Shown piece after piece: positions 46,021 to 55,563 of a stretch of 64,000 nt of DNA. The position numbers and the translations under genes are program-made. The stretch covers positions 361,736 through 425,735 of the forward strand of contig NZ_JAJEWQ010000003.1 in assembly GCF_020687805.1 (NCBI RefSeq), given 5' to 3'. How positions within the stretch are numbered: position 1 is the stretch's first letter; each line of letters opens with the position of its first letter. The DNA comes from Planctobacterium marinum (lineage in GTDB: Bacteria; Pseudomonadota; Gammaproteobacteria; Enterobacterales; Alteromonadaceae). The notes under the pieces were generated by a model. The model was not told the DNA's origin, did not search any database, and saw only the letters and a list, made by a program, of their open reading frames with translations.

Positions 46021-47130
46021 TTAGTCAGAAAGCGTTTCTACCACTTCTAAACCATACCCGGACAAGGCATGATATTTAACCGGTTTACTGAGCAATCGCA
46101 TCTTCTGCACACCCAGTGTTTTTAAAATCTGACAACCGACACCAACGGTTCTGGAAGTGCCCTTCCACAAATTAGTGACCGCCTTCTCGCCTTTGTCTTC
46201 AGCTTCAAATTGCTGTACCACGTGTACCAGCTCGTCACTGGTTTCTTCACGGCCTAAGATCAACAATACGCCACCGTCAGCGGCAATGCGTTTCATGGCT
46301 TGCGGTAAATCCATGGAGCGATCAATAGAACGGCCTGAACCCAGCACATCACTGAAGGTATTGCGCAAGTGAACCCTTACCAGGGTGGGCTCTTCCGGTG
46401 TGATATTGCCTTTACACAACGCGAAGTGTACCTGATTGTCGATAGTGTCTTTAAAGGTAGCCAGTTCAAATTCCCCGTGTTCGGTGGGCAATTTGCAGGT
46501 GGCCACCTGCTCGACTGTAGCTTCGTTGATATTGCGGTATTCGATGAGATCGGCAATTGTGCCCAGTTTCAGATCGTGTTTTTTGGCAAAGGCTTCCAAC
46601 TCCGGGCGGCGCGCCATGGTGCCATCGTCGTTGAGCACTTCCACGATCACGCCAGCCGGTTCACAGCCCGCCAAACGCGCCAAATCTACCGCGGCTTCAG
46701 TATGACCAGCCCGGTTGAGCACCCCGCCTTCTTTGGCAATCAGCGGGAATATGTGGCCTGGCTGAACAATATCTGTCGCCACCGCGTCGGGCGCAACGGC
46801 AGCCAAAATGGTTCGGGCCCGATCAGCGGCTGAAATCCCGGTAACAACCCCTTCAGCGGCTTCAATCGATACGGTAAAATTAGTGGAAAACTGTGCGCCA
46901 TTGTTTTCCACCATTAATGGCAATTTTAACTTTTTGCAGCGCTCCTGGGTCATAGGTAAGCACACCAGTCCTCTGGCATGAGTTACCATAAAGTTAATCG
47001 CTTCCGGCGTAACATGTTCTGCGGCCATGATGATATCGCCTTCATTTTCACGATCTTCGTCATCCATCAGGATGACCATTTTACCGTTGCGAATATCTTC
47101 GAGGATTTCTTCTGTGCTGTGTAATGACAT
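46021..47130 (-). CDS. ribB: DHBP synthase RibB with degenerate RibA-like domain
   Basis: 369 residues. Residues 1-200 are an intact 3,4-dihydroxy-2-butanone-4-phosphate synthase: MDDEDRENEGDIIMAAEHV, CLPMTQERC and GHIFPLIAKEGGVLNRAGHTEAAVDLA. Residues about 205-369 follow the GTP cyclohydrolase II fold, but the zinc-site CxC of RibA is absent: the region reads RNTFSDVLGSGRSIDRSMDL. The second domain is therefore probably inactive, as in the 'RibBX' proteins described in Shewanella. A separate functional RibA should exist elsewhere in the genome. It is part of the riboflavin operon. Confidence 0.93.
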   Translation of the reverse strand: MSLHSTEEILEDIRNGKMVILMDDEDRENEGDIIMAAEHVTPEAINFMVTHARGLVCLPMTQERCKKLKLPLMVENNGAQFSTNFTVSIEAAEGVVTGISAADRARTILAAVAPDAVATDIVQPGHIFPLIAKEGGVLNRAGHTEAAVDLARLAGCEPAGVIVEVLNDDGTMARRPELEAFAKKHDLKLGTIADLIEYRNINEATVEQVATCKLPTEHGEFELATFKDTIDNQVHFALCKGNITPEEPTLVRVHLRNTFSDVLGSGRSIDRSMDLPQAMKRIAADGGVLLILGREETSDELVHVVQQFEAEDKGEKAVTNLWKGTSRTVGVGCQILKTLGVQKMRLLSKPVKYHALSGYGLEVVETLSD

Positions 47131-47160
47131 AATTTAATTTACTGTAGGGTTGATGGCACA

Positions 47161-47185
47161 GTGAATGTAGTGCGTCTGCATTCAC
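47161..47185. repeat. Hairpin between ribE and ribB
   Basis: GTGAATG (47161-47167) and CATTCAC (47179-47185) form a seven-base stem in the 97-base gap between ribE and ribB. No T-tract follows, so it looks like an RNA-stability or spacing element and not a terminator. I see no FMN riboswitch in this gap. Confidence 0.35.
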
Positions 47186-47227
47186 CAGCCAGATTTTTAT
47201 TGCGAACAATTGCGGTGGCGAATTGTA

Positions 47228-47887
47228 CTATCGTAGATAACCATTTTCAGCTAAAAACGACAGATTAATCGCATTTCCTGTGGTCTCGGCCGCTTTATCG
47301 CCCAACATCAGCCGTTCCAGATAGCGGGCGATCACATCCACTTCCAAATTAACCCGGGTGCCGGTTTGATAATGTTGGATGATGGTCTCCTGCAATGTGT
47401 GCGGTACCAATGTCAGCTTAAACTTAGCGCCCTGCACATCATTGACGGTCAGACTGACACCATCTACGGTAATCGAGCCTTTCTCAGCGATGTAGCGCGC
47501 CAGATTATCCGGCGCTTTCACCCAAATCTCCCAGGTCTGACCGGTGTTCTCGATACTGGCAATTTCGCCCACGCCATCGACATGACCACTGACGATATGT
47601 CCGCCCAGCCGGGATGTTGCCATCAGGGCCTTTTCCAGATTCACAGCCATACCTTGTTGATACGCCGCAAATCCGGTGCGCTTGATGGTTTCCATGGATA
47701 CATCAGCAACATAGTGTTGCGCGGAGAACTCTACAACCGTCAGACACACACCATTGGTGGCAATGCTATCACCTAATTGCACATCAGCCATATCCAGCTT
47801 GCCAACATTAATGCTGACTCGCATATCACTCCCCCGGGCCTGCATTGAAGCAATACTGCCAACAGATTCGATGATTCCGGTAAACAC
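47228..47887 (-). CDS. ribE: Riboflavin synthase alpha subunit
   Basis: 219 residues, two lumazine-binding repeats. It starts MFTGIIESVGSI, the invariant N-terminus. NGVCLTVVEFSAQHYVADVS in the first half corresponds to DGVSLTVNDVQGAKFKLTLV in the second. It dismutates two lumazines into riboflavin. It lies between ribD and ribB on the same strand, with 21 bases to ribD. Confidence 0.97.
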   Translation of the reverse strand: MFTGIIESVGSIASMQARGSDMRVSINVGKLDMADVQLGDSIATNGVCLTVVEFSAQHYVADVSMETIKRTGFAAYQQGMAVNLEKALMATSRLGGHIVSGHVDGVGEIASIENTGQTWEIWVKAPDNLARYIAEKGSITVDGVSLTVNDVQGAKFKLTLVPHTLQETIIQHYQTGTRVNLEVDVIARYLERLMLGDKAAETTGNAINLSFLAENGYLR

Positions 47888-47908
47888 GGTGACTCCTCTG
47901 ATTTTTGT

Positions 47909-49018
47909 TTATACAAAGTGGGCGGTGATTTTCAAATCTTCGCCCACCATTCGGGTGTCTGAAAAACGCATTTCCGGCACCTGATCCATTGATTTAAATT
48001 CGGGTAATTGCAACAGACTAAAGCCTGCACTGCCCATTAGCTTCGGTGCTAAATAGACAATCAGCTCATCCACTAAATTGGCCTGCACAAATGCCCCCCC
48101 AAGACGACTGCCCACTTCCAGCCAAACATCATTAATTTGTCGCTGCGCCAGACAGGTTAAAACTGCGTGTAAATCAATCTTATCCGCTGACGTTGGCGCT
48201 TGCCACTGCTCGATTCCGGCCTGGGTTAGCAACGGATTCGGCTGGCGGTTAACCACCAAAACACGGTTATCGGCGAAGACCTTAAGTGCCGGGTGCAGCT
48301 GATTACGGCCATCCAGAATCACCCGCAATGGCTGGCGGATATCACCGGGGTATTGTTGTTGCACTGATCCGGGAAGTTCGTCAGCCCTGATCGTCAGAGC
48401 CGGGTTATCCGCCAACACCGTACCCGATCCACTCACAATGGCGCAACTGCGCGCTCTGTGTTCCTGCACATCACGACGTGCCGCGGTGCCGGTAATCCAC
48501 TGACTAACGCCATTGGACAGGGCGGTTTTTGCGTCCAAAGACGCGGCCATCTTTAATGTGACTCTGGGTAAGCCCTGCAACTGTCGCTTGAAGAACCCCT
48601 TATTTAACGCGGTAGCCTGAGTTTCCATTAAACCAATGTCCACCTGAATACCCGCGTCACGCATCTTTTTAATGCCGTTTCCGGCCACTTTGGGATTCGG
48701 GTCCTGCATTGCCACTACAACCCGTCGCACCCCCGCCTTTATCAGCGCATCAGAGCAAGGCGGCGTGCGCCCATGATGGGAACAGGGTTCCAGGGTTACA
48801 TAAGCGGTTGCCCCCCGGGCGCGGTTATTCGCCTTGTTTAGTGCTTCTGCTTCGGCGTGGGGGCCACCGGCTTTTAAATGAAAGCCTTCTGAAATAATGT
48901 CACCGTTTTCTGCCACCAGAACACAGCCGACATTGGGATTGGGAGAAGTAGTATAGCGGCCCTGTTCCGCTAATTTCAGGGCGCTGGCCATGTGTCTGGC
49001 GTCGATATCAGAAAACAT
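47909..49018 (-). CDS. ribD: Bifunctional riboflavin deaminase/reductase RibD
   Basis: 369 residues. The zinc deaminase half has GPHAEAEALNKANNRA and TLEPCSHHGRTPPCSDALI. The reductase half has VTLKMAASLDAKTALSNG and SGSGTVLADNPALTIR, then VWLEVGSRLGGAFVQANLVDEL. It performs the second and third steps from GTP to riboflavin. The ATG at 49018 follows the nrdR stop by one base (TAGTATG); the longer upstream frame would overlap nrdR and is unlikely. Confidence 0.96.
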   Translation of the reverse strand: MFSDIDARHMASALKLAEQGRYTTSPNPNVGCVLVAENGDIISEGFHLKAGGPHAEAEALNKANNRARGATAYVTLEPCSHHGRTPPCSDALIKAGVRRVVVAMQDPNPKVAGNGIKKMRDAGIQVDIGLMETQATALNKGFFKRQLQGLPRVTLKMAASLDAKTALSNGVSQWITGTAARRDVQEHRARSCAIVSGSGTVLADNPALTIRADELPGSVQQQYPGDIRQPLRVILDGRNQLHPALKVFADNRVLVVNRQPNPLLTQAGIEQWQAPTSADKIDLHAVLTCLAQRQINDVWLEVGSRLGGAFVQANLVDELIVYLAPKLMGSAGFSLLQLPEFKSMDQVPEMRFSDTRMVGEDLKITAHFV

Positions 49019-49019
49019 A

Positions 49020-49469
49020 CTAATCTCCGAGGCGAGCGATTTCTTCACTAAACTCTTTGATATCTTCAAAGGAGCGATACACAGACGCAAACCGCACATA
49101 GGCCACCTTATCCAGTTCGATCAGCTCGGCCATTATCAGATTTCCCACCAGCTCACTGCTGATTTCTCTTTCGCCGGTACCACGTAAATGGGATTTAATG
49201 CGGTGGATGCTTTGTTCAATTTTTTCGGTATTCACCGGACGCTTTTCCAGTGCCCGTTGCATCCCCGCTCTGAGCTTATCTTCATTAAAGGGCTCGCGTT
49301 TACCATCGCGCTTAACAATACGAGGCATCACCAATTCGGCTATCTCAAACGTGGTATAACGCTCATGACAATTTGTGCATTCCCGACGACGGCGCACCTG
49401 GTGGCCTTCGGAGACGAGTCGGGAATCAATCACTTTTGTTTCCTGGGTCATACAAAACGGGCAAATCAT
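49020..49469 (-). CDS. nrdR: Transcriptional repressor NrdR
   Basis: 149 residues, full family length. The N-terminal zinc ribbon has CPFC and [12 protein letters not shown]; the ATP-cone follows with [20 protein letters not shown] and [32 protein letters not shown]. NrdR represses ribonucleotide reductase genes in response to (d)ATP. ATG 49469 (MICPFC) is the canonical start. It heads the nrdR-ribD-ribE-ribB-ribH-nusB-thiL-pgpA block. I did not find an NrdR box inside the window. Confidence 0.96.
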   Translation of the reverse strand: MICPFCMTQETKVIDSRLVSEGHQVRRRRECTNCHERYTTFEIAELVMPRIVKRDGKREPFNEDKLRAGMQRALEKRPVNTEKIEQSIHRIKSHLRGTGEREISSELVGNLIMAELIELDKVAYVRFASVYRSFEDIKEFSEEIARLGD

Positions 49470-49684
49470 GCTGGCGTGATCCTGAGTAACTAACAATAAA
49501 CGCGGTTCTGATATAGGTGTAAAAACGCTTTTTTCAAGGCTCAAACGAACAGACTATTTATACCGAATGTGAATGCTTAACAGATATTTTGTCAGGCACG
49601 TGTAGTCCCGGGCACAGCAGATAGTGATGGAAGCTTAAAACCAGCGTTCAGCAAAGCAAATTCTGACGCTCTTTGCCTTGCATA

Positions 49685-50041
49685 TTAAAGCCCCCGTTTG
49701 ACGTCCTTTTCCCAAAACTCATCCACTAATATCGCCAACATATCGTGCAGATGTTCTTCAAATTCCTCGAGATTTTGTCCGAATATCGCCAGGTATTTTT
49801 CTGCCTGTGCGTGTGTCAGGTTCTTATTCAGTGCCCGAAACTGCATTTCCGGCAATTTCTTGTTCATACGTGCAACAATCTCCCATCTGACGAAGTCAGA
49901 ATGCAGGTTCTGCACCCTTTGCTGCGCGTACTTACAGTAGTCCTGAATATGATCAATACCTGCCGGTCCCATACAACCGGGTTCAACGCGAAACAACACA
50001 TGTAGCTTCTGATCTTCCGGCAGGGTTGTTATTTCTGTCAT
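49685..50041 (-). CDS. Small soluble protein of unknown function
   Basis: 118 residues, acidic, without signal peptide or membrane helix. It contains HVLFRVEPGCMGPAGIDHIQ with one Cys, then CKYAQQRVQNLHSDFVRWEIV and LTHAQAEKYLAIFGQNLEEF, and looks mostly helical. I do not recognise the family, though the clean frame and codon use suggest a real conserved gene. It is monocistronic between nrdR and the S9 peptidase gene. Confidence 0.65.
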   Translation of the reverse strand: MTEITTLPEDQKLHVLFRVEPGCMGPAGIDHIQDYCKYAQQRVQNLHSDFVRWEIVARMNKKLPEMQFRALNKNLTHAQAEKYLAIFGQNLEEFEEHLHDMLAILVDEFWEKDVKRGL

Positions 50042-50170
50042 TCTATCAATGTTTTACTGTCAAACTTATTAACACAACATAACCGAAACTGAGTAAATTG
50101 CAAAATTGCTTTAGCAACGGGCTGGTTTAAAAAGTCAGTACGCCACAGTTTCATGCTCTGCATCTGTTAC

Positions 50171-52089
50171 TCAGCGGGTTACCGGCAAATGTCGATTGAT
50201 AAAATCATCGATAGCCTTAAGGGCCGCCATACGGTGCTCTGCTTTGCTGAGGTAATGATCCCCTTCTTCCAGCTCCACATATTTTACATCGACATCGGTA
50301 TGTTCCAGCTCATCAAACATGTTTTCAGACTGGTGGTCCGGTACCACCTCATCTTGCGTACCATGAATAAGTAACACCGGAATTTTAATTTTATCTGCAT
50401 GATTTATCGGTGAAATTGCCTCGATATGGTCTTCATCAACTTCACCTTCAGAAATGAGTTTTTGCCAGTAGGCTACTACCCAGTGATCGCTGCCATAGTC
50501 ATAGCGTTCATCCCGCAACATGCGTTCGATGTCTGCGACGCCATTTAAGGATACGGCGCATTGGTACAGATCCGGTGTAAACGCCGCGCCGGCCAGGGCG
50601 GCATAGCCTCCGTAACTGCCACCGACAATACACACCCGATTGGGGTCAACATAACCGGATTTTACCAGGGTATTTACTGTATCAGTTAAATCGTCCTGCA
50701 TTTTACGGCCCCACTCACCGCGTCCTTTCAGGGTAAACTCTGCGCCAAAACCACGGGACCCGCGAAACTGCGGTTGCATCACCAGGTAACCGCGACTGGC
50801 AAAATACTGAGCCAACCAGTCAAATTCAATGCGATCATAAGATTCAGGGCCACCGTGTGGCAACATAATCGCCGGTAAGTTCTTTAATTCTTCCACCGCC
50901 GGTAGCGTTAACAGAGTAGGTAGGCGCAGACCATCTCTGGCTTTTATCTCCGTCTGAAAAACCTGATTAATTTGATTTACCGCTAAGTCAGGTCGACCGG
51001 AAGCGATAAACTTAAACTCGCCTTTGCTGTAGAGATAGTAATCCCCCGGACTATCAATACCCTCCAGCATAAAAATCATGTGTTGCCAGTCAGGTGAATA
51101 GCTCACCAAAGTGACCGAATGGTCCGGTAAATCTTTAATGACCTGATCCACGACTTTTTGCACTGTGGGATCAAAAAAATCATAACTGGGCTTAAACCCA
51201 GCATAACTGACACCGTGTACAACGCGGTTGTGATCAGTCAGCACATACCCCACATCTTTGTCTTCCGGATTAAAAATTGGTCCTGACACGGTGCCGTCTT
51301 TTAGCGCCATCGTGAAATAGGCGCGGCGACCATTTTCCCCCTTGGTTAACATCACCAGACTGTTTAAATCCGCGGTAAGCCCCACAAAAGATCGGGTGCG
51401 AACTTCGGTTTCCTCCTGAAAAATTTTCTGCCAGTCATCATCAATCAATACATCGACCCGATGCTGATTTGTTTTGTTATTGTAACGCTCTCTGGCAATC
51501 ATTTTGTCGTTGTGAATAAAATAATCGATAGCGTCATGAACGCCTCTTTTTACCGGTCGTGGCGTGCGCCGACCAGAGAGTTTCACTTTCATCAGGGCAT
51601 AGGCACTCTCTGTATGCCAGGCAGGCATGTAGGCATACTTACCGTCGCTGCTCAACCCCACAATGGTGCCTAAATCCGATTGGCCTTTGTAAATGCCTTC
51701 CCCTAACACCAGTATCTGGCGTACCCGGTTTTCAGTGATTTTAAATGAATAGGCAGCACTGATATCGTGTCGGCCGCGAAAACCAAAGATACGGGATTGT
51801 CTACGGCCACCAGGATCAGGGTGTCATCGTCCACAAACCAGGCGTGGCTGGGACGAATACGGGAGATATCAACCCCTCTCAGCATCTTGTTATTTTCCAA
51901 ATCATGAATGATGTACATTTCACGATTTTCTTTGGCCATTCGATAACCAATTAGTTTACCGCTGGGTGATACTTCCATCATGCTGACATTCGGCAGTGCG
52001 CCGTAAATATCTAGTGGTACTAATGAATCTGAAGCTATCGCTTTAAGGCAAAACAACGCGCAGATAAAAGACAGGATTAACTTTTTCAC
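50171..52089 (-). pseudogene. S9-family prolyl oligopeptidase-like peptidase, frameshifted
   Basis: Two frames form one exported S9 peptidase of about 640 residues. The N-terminal part has a signal peptide (LILSFICALFCLKAIAS) and beta-propeller start. The C-terminal part has the catalytic Ser in VGGSYGGYAAL, Asp in LIHGTQDEVVPDHQ and His in EEGDHYLS. The frames separate near 51779-51782, where the plus strand has four As. A fifth would restore FRGRHDISAAYSFKITENR. The break is thus one base in a homopolymer, so a sequencing error is plausible. The catalytic domain itself is intact. Confidence 0.9.
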
Positions 52090-52161
52090 GACCTTTCCCT
52101 GGTTAATACTAGAAAACGACGTGGATTTTAATAAATAGCAGGCAATAAAGAAAGGCTAACA

Positions 52162-52185
52162 AAAAGCCAGCATAAGCTGGCTTTT
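52162..52185 (-). terminator. Intrinsic terminator after glyA
   Basis: AAAAGCCAGC-ATAA-GCTGGCTTTT is a ten-base-arm hairpin with a four-base loop, 19 bases downstream of the glyA stop. It has a T run on the minus strand (TTTTTG) and on the plus strand, so it may work in both directions. Confidence 0.85.
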
Positions 52186-52203
52186 GAAAGATTTGTTTAC
52201 AAC

Positions 52204-53460
52204 TTAAGCGTAAACAGGGAATCGCTTACACAGTGCCATTACCTGTTCTTTCACGCTGGCAATGTTGGCTTCGTCTTCGATGTTGTCCAGAACATCACAA
52301 ATCCAGTTGGCTACCTGAGCCGCTTCTTCGTCACCAAAACCACGACGGGTAATGGCTGGCGTGCCGATACGCAAACCACTGGTCACAAAGGGCGAACGCG
52401 GATCGTTTGGTACCGCATTTTTGTTCACCGTAATATAAGCTTTACCCAATGCCGCGTCAGCATCTTTACCTGTGATGTCTTTATCAATCAGATCCAACAG
52501 GAACAGGTGATTGTCGGTACCATCGGAAACAATCTTATAACCGCGATCCTGAAACGCTTTGCACATGGCTTTCGCGTTTTTAACAACTTGCTGTTGGTAA
52601 ACTTTAAACTCAGGCTGCAAGGCTTCTTTAAAAGCAACCGCTTTAGCCGCAATAACGTGGCACAAAGGTCCGCCCTGGCCACCCGGAAATACTGCGCTGT
52701 TCAGCTTCTTGTAAATAGCTTCATCTCCGCAGGCTGATAAGATCAGACCACCACGAGGACCCGCTAAAGTCTTGTGAGTAGTTGTAGTAACAACGTGAGC
52801 GTGTGGTAGCGGATTCGGGTAAACGCCCGCGGCAACCAAACCTGCAACGTGAGCCATGTCCACTAATAAATAAGCGCCAACACTGTCAGCAATTTCACGG
52901 AATTTTGCCCAGTCAACAATACCTGAGTAAGCCGAGAAGCCACCGATAATCATTTTCGGCTTGTGTTCTTCAGCTAACGCTTTAACCTGCTCGTAATCGA
53001 TTTCACCGGTTGCTTCGTTCAATCCGTATTGCACAGCCTTGTATAACTTACCTGAGAAGTTAACGTGCGAGCCGTGAGTCAGGTGACCACCGTGGGCCAG
53101 GCTCATGCCTAATACAGTATCGTTGGCCTCTAACAACGCCATGAAGACCGCTGAGTTCGCCTGAGATCCCGAATGCGGCTGAACGTTGGCGTAATCAGCA
53201 CCGAATAATTGTTTAGCACGTTCAATGGCCAGCTCTTCTGCCACATCAACGTGTTCACAGCCACCGTAATAACGCTTACCCGGGTAACCTTCAGCATATT
53301 TATTGGTTAATTGCGAACCCTGAGCCTGCAATACGCGTGGACTGGTATAGTTTTCTGAGGCAATAAGTTCAATATGGTGCTCCTGGCGCACCGTTTCGGC
53401 CTGGATTGCATCCCACAATTCTGGGTCAAAATCAGCAATATTCATGTCTTTGGACAGCAT
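52204..53460 (-). CDS. glyA: Serine hydroxymethyltransferase
   Basis: 418 residues. [41 protein letters not shown] and the PLP-lysine region [19 protein letters not shown] are all present. It converts serine to glycine and loads tetrahydrofolate with a one-carbon unit. It is monocistronic, divergent from ettA, with an intrinsic terminator at its 3' end. Confidence 0.98.
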   Translation of the reverse strand: MLSKDMNIADFDPELWDAIQAETVRQEHHIELIASENYTSPRVLQAQGSQLTNKYAEGYPGKRYYGGCEHVDVAEELAIERAKQLFGADYANVQPHSGSQANSAVFMALLEANDTVLGMSLAHGGHLTHGSHVNFSGKLYKAVQYGLNEATGEIDYEQVKALAEEHKPKMIIGGFSAYSGIVDWAKFREIADSVGAYLLVDMAHVAGLVAAGVYPNPLPHAHVVTTTTHKTLAGPRGGLILSACGDEAIYKKLNSAVFPGGQGGPLCHVIAAKAVAFKEALQPEFKVYQQQVVKNAKAMCKAFQDRGYKIVSDGTDNHLFLLDLIDKDITGKDADAALGKAYITVNKNAVPNDPRSPFVTSGLRIGTPAITRRGFGDEEAAQVANWICDVLDNIEDEANIASVKEQVMALCKRFPVYA

Positions 53461-53715
53461 CGCACTTCCTTCAGGTTAATAGGAAAAAGAAAAGCCGGGG
53501 GGATGACATATCCAGCGCCCGCCTCAAGGGTTTCGGTATGATAGCGATTTTCCCGCTTTTGTACATATGCAGCACCGAATCAATATACACTGAGTTATAC
53601 AGCAATCGCATAGATAAGCTGACAGGTCGGATATGCAGGAGTTAAAATTTGGGCCTGACTTATCAACCCGGTTTGGATTACAATATCGCTAATCTAACTG
53701 ACCAAAAGTATTTAC

Positions 53716-55383
53716 ATGTCACAATACGTTTATACCATGTCTCGGGTTGGCAAAATCGTGCCCCCAAAACGACAAATTCTGAAAGATATCTCACTGAGCT
53801 TTTTCCCTGGCGCCAAAATCGGTGTTTTGGGCCTCAACGGTGCCGGTAAATCTACGCTGTTACGCATTATGGCGGGCATCGATACTGATATTGAGGGTGA
53901 AGCGCGTCCGCAACCTGGATTAAATGTTGGCTATCTGCCGCAGGAGCCAAAACTGGACGAAAGCAAAGACGTGCGCGGCAATATCGAAGAAGCCGTTGCC
54001 GATGTAGTGCACGCCCTCAAGCGTCTGGACGAAGTCTATGCTGAATACGCAATGCCTGACGCCGATTTTGATGCCCTGGCCAAAGAGCAAGGTGAACTGG
54101 AAGCCATTATTCAAAGTAAAGACGGCCACAATCTGGACAACGCCCTGGAACGAGCGGCTGATGCCCTGCGTTTACCGCCCTGGGATGCTGATGTCAGCAA
54201 ATTATCTGGTGGTGAGCGACGTCGTGTGGCCCTGTGCCGGTTGTTGCTGGAAAAACCCGACATGTTGTTGCTGGACGAACCCACCAACCACCTGGATGCC
54301 GAGTCCGTCGCCTGGTTAGAACGCTTCCTGCACGATTATGAAGGCACTGTTGTGGCCATTACCCATGACCGTTATTTCCTGGACAATGTTGCCGGCTGGA
54401 TTCTGGAACTTGACCGCGGTCATGGTATTCCGTGGGAAGGTAACTACTCGACCTGGCTGGAGCAAAAAGAAAAACGCCTTGAGCAGGAAGAGCGCACTGA
54501 AAATGCCCGCGTAAAGTCCATGAAACAAGAGCTGGAATGGGTGCGCAGCAACCCCAAAGGTCGTCAGGCTAAAAGCAAAGCCCGTATGACCCGTTTTGAA
54601 GAAATGAATACCTCCGATTACCAAAAGCGCAACGAAACCAATGAATTATTTATTCCACCAGGTGAACGTCTGGGGGATCAGGTTATCGATGTCACCAATC
54701 TGACAAAGAGTTATGACGGCCGGATGCTGATTGACGATCTGAGTTTCTCAATCCCCAAAGGTGCGATTGTAGGTATCATCGGTCCTAACGGCGCCGGTAA
54801 ATCCACACTGTTCAGAATGCTCACCGGACAGGAACAACCGGATAGTGGTGAAATCAAGCTGGGTGATTCCGTACAAATCGCCAGCGTAGAGCAGTTCCGT
54901 GACCACATGGATGACAGCCGCACCGTTTGGCAGGAAATCTCAGACGAACAGGACATCATTCGCATCAATAACTTTGAAATCAACAGCCGCGCCTACTGCA
55001 GCCGTTTTAACTTCAAAGGCAATGATCAACAAAAGTTTGTTAAAGACTTATCCGGTGGTGAGCGCAACCGGGTGCATCTGGCAAAGCTGTTAAAAGCAGG
55101 CGGCAACGTATTGCTGCTGGATGAGCCCACCAACGATTTGGACGTAGAAACTTTACGTGCCCTGGAAAACGCGATACTGGAATTCCCCGGTTGCGCCATG
55201 GTTATCTCGCATGACCGTTGGTTCCTGGACCGTGTAGCCACACATATTCTGGATTACCGCGACGAAGGTAAGATCAACTTCTACGAAGGCAACTACACCG
55301 ATTACGAAGCCTGGCTGAAAGACAACTTCGGTAAAGATGTGGTAGAGCCGCACCGCCTGAAATACAAGAAGATTACTAAGTAA
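53716..55383 (+). CDS. ettA: Energy-dependent translational throttle ABC-F protein EttA
   Basis: 555 residues with two ABC domains. The first Walker A is GLNGAGKST near residue 40 and the signature is KLSGGERRRVAL; the second Walker A is GPNGAGKSTLFRML near residue 355 and the signature is LSGGERNRVHLAKLL. The linker between them and the toe/arm region (ARVKSMKQELEWVRSNPKGRQ) identify EttA. It binds the ribosomal E site and gates elongation according to ADP/ATP ratio. The start is ATG 53716. Confidence 0.97.
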   Translation: MSQYVYTMSRVGKIVPPKRQILKDISLSFFPGAKIGVLGLNGAGKSTLLRIMAGIDTDIEGEARPQPGLNVGYLPQEPKLDESKDVRGNIEEAVADVVHALKRLDEVYAEYAMPDADFDALAKEQGELEAIIQSKDGHNLDNALERAADALRLPPWDADVSKLSGGERRRVALCRLLLEKPDMLLLDEPTNHLDAESVAWLERFLHDYEGTVVAITHDRYFLDNVAGWILELDRGHGIPWEGNYSTWLEQKEKRLEQEERTENARVKSMKQELEWVRSNPKGRQAKSKARMTRFEEMNTSDYQKRNETNELFIPPGERLGDQVIDVTNLTKSYDGRMLIDDLSFSIPKGAIVGIIGPNGAGKSTLFRMLTGQEQPDSGEIKLGDSVQIASVEQFRDHMDDSRTVWQEISDEQDIIRINNFEINSRAYCSRFNFKGNDQQKFVKDLSGGERNRVHLAKLLKAGGNVLLLDEPTNDLDVETLRALENAILEFPGCAMVISHDRWFLDRVATHILDYRDEGKINFYEGNYTDYEAWLKDNFGKDVVEPHRLKYKKITK

Positions 55384-55408
55384 GCTTACAAAAAGTTTAG
55401 GAATTTAT

Positions 55409-55441
55409 AAGGCCACCAGCGCAAGCTGTGTGGCCTTTTTT
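55409..55441 (+). terminator. Intrinsic terminator after ettA
   Basis: AAGGCCAC and GTGGCC arms enclose an inner CAGC-GCAA-GCTG stem with a GNRA-type tetraloop, followed by six to seven Ts. It lies 26 bases after the ettA stop. Confidence 0.9.
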
Positions 55442-55563
55442 AGTTGTCAGAGACTAAGCTGGAAGAATGGAGAAGTTACCCTTTTCCGCGTAACCACTGA
55501 TTAAGTCGCGTAATAGGGAATTTTGGACACTTCGATTAAACTTCGAACTGGAAACTCAAAACG

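Noticed and set aside
47131-47227. Possible FMN riboswitch before ribB
   Set aside because: The gap is only 97 bases and contains none of the conserved RFN-element strings; only a simple hairpin is present.
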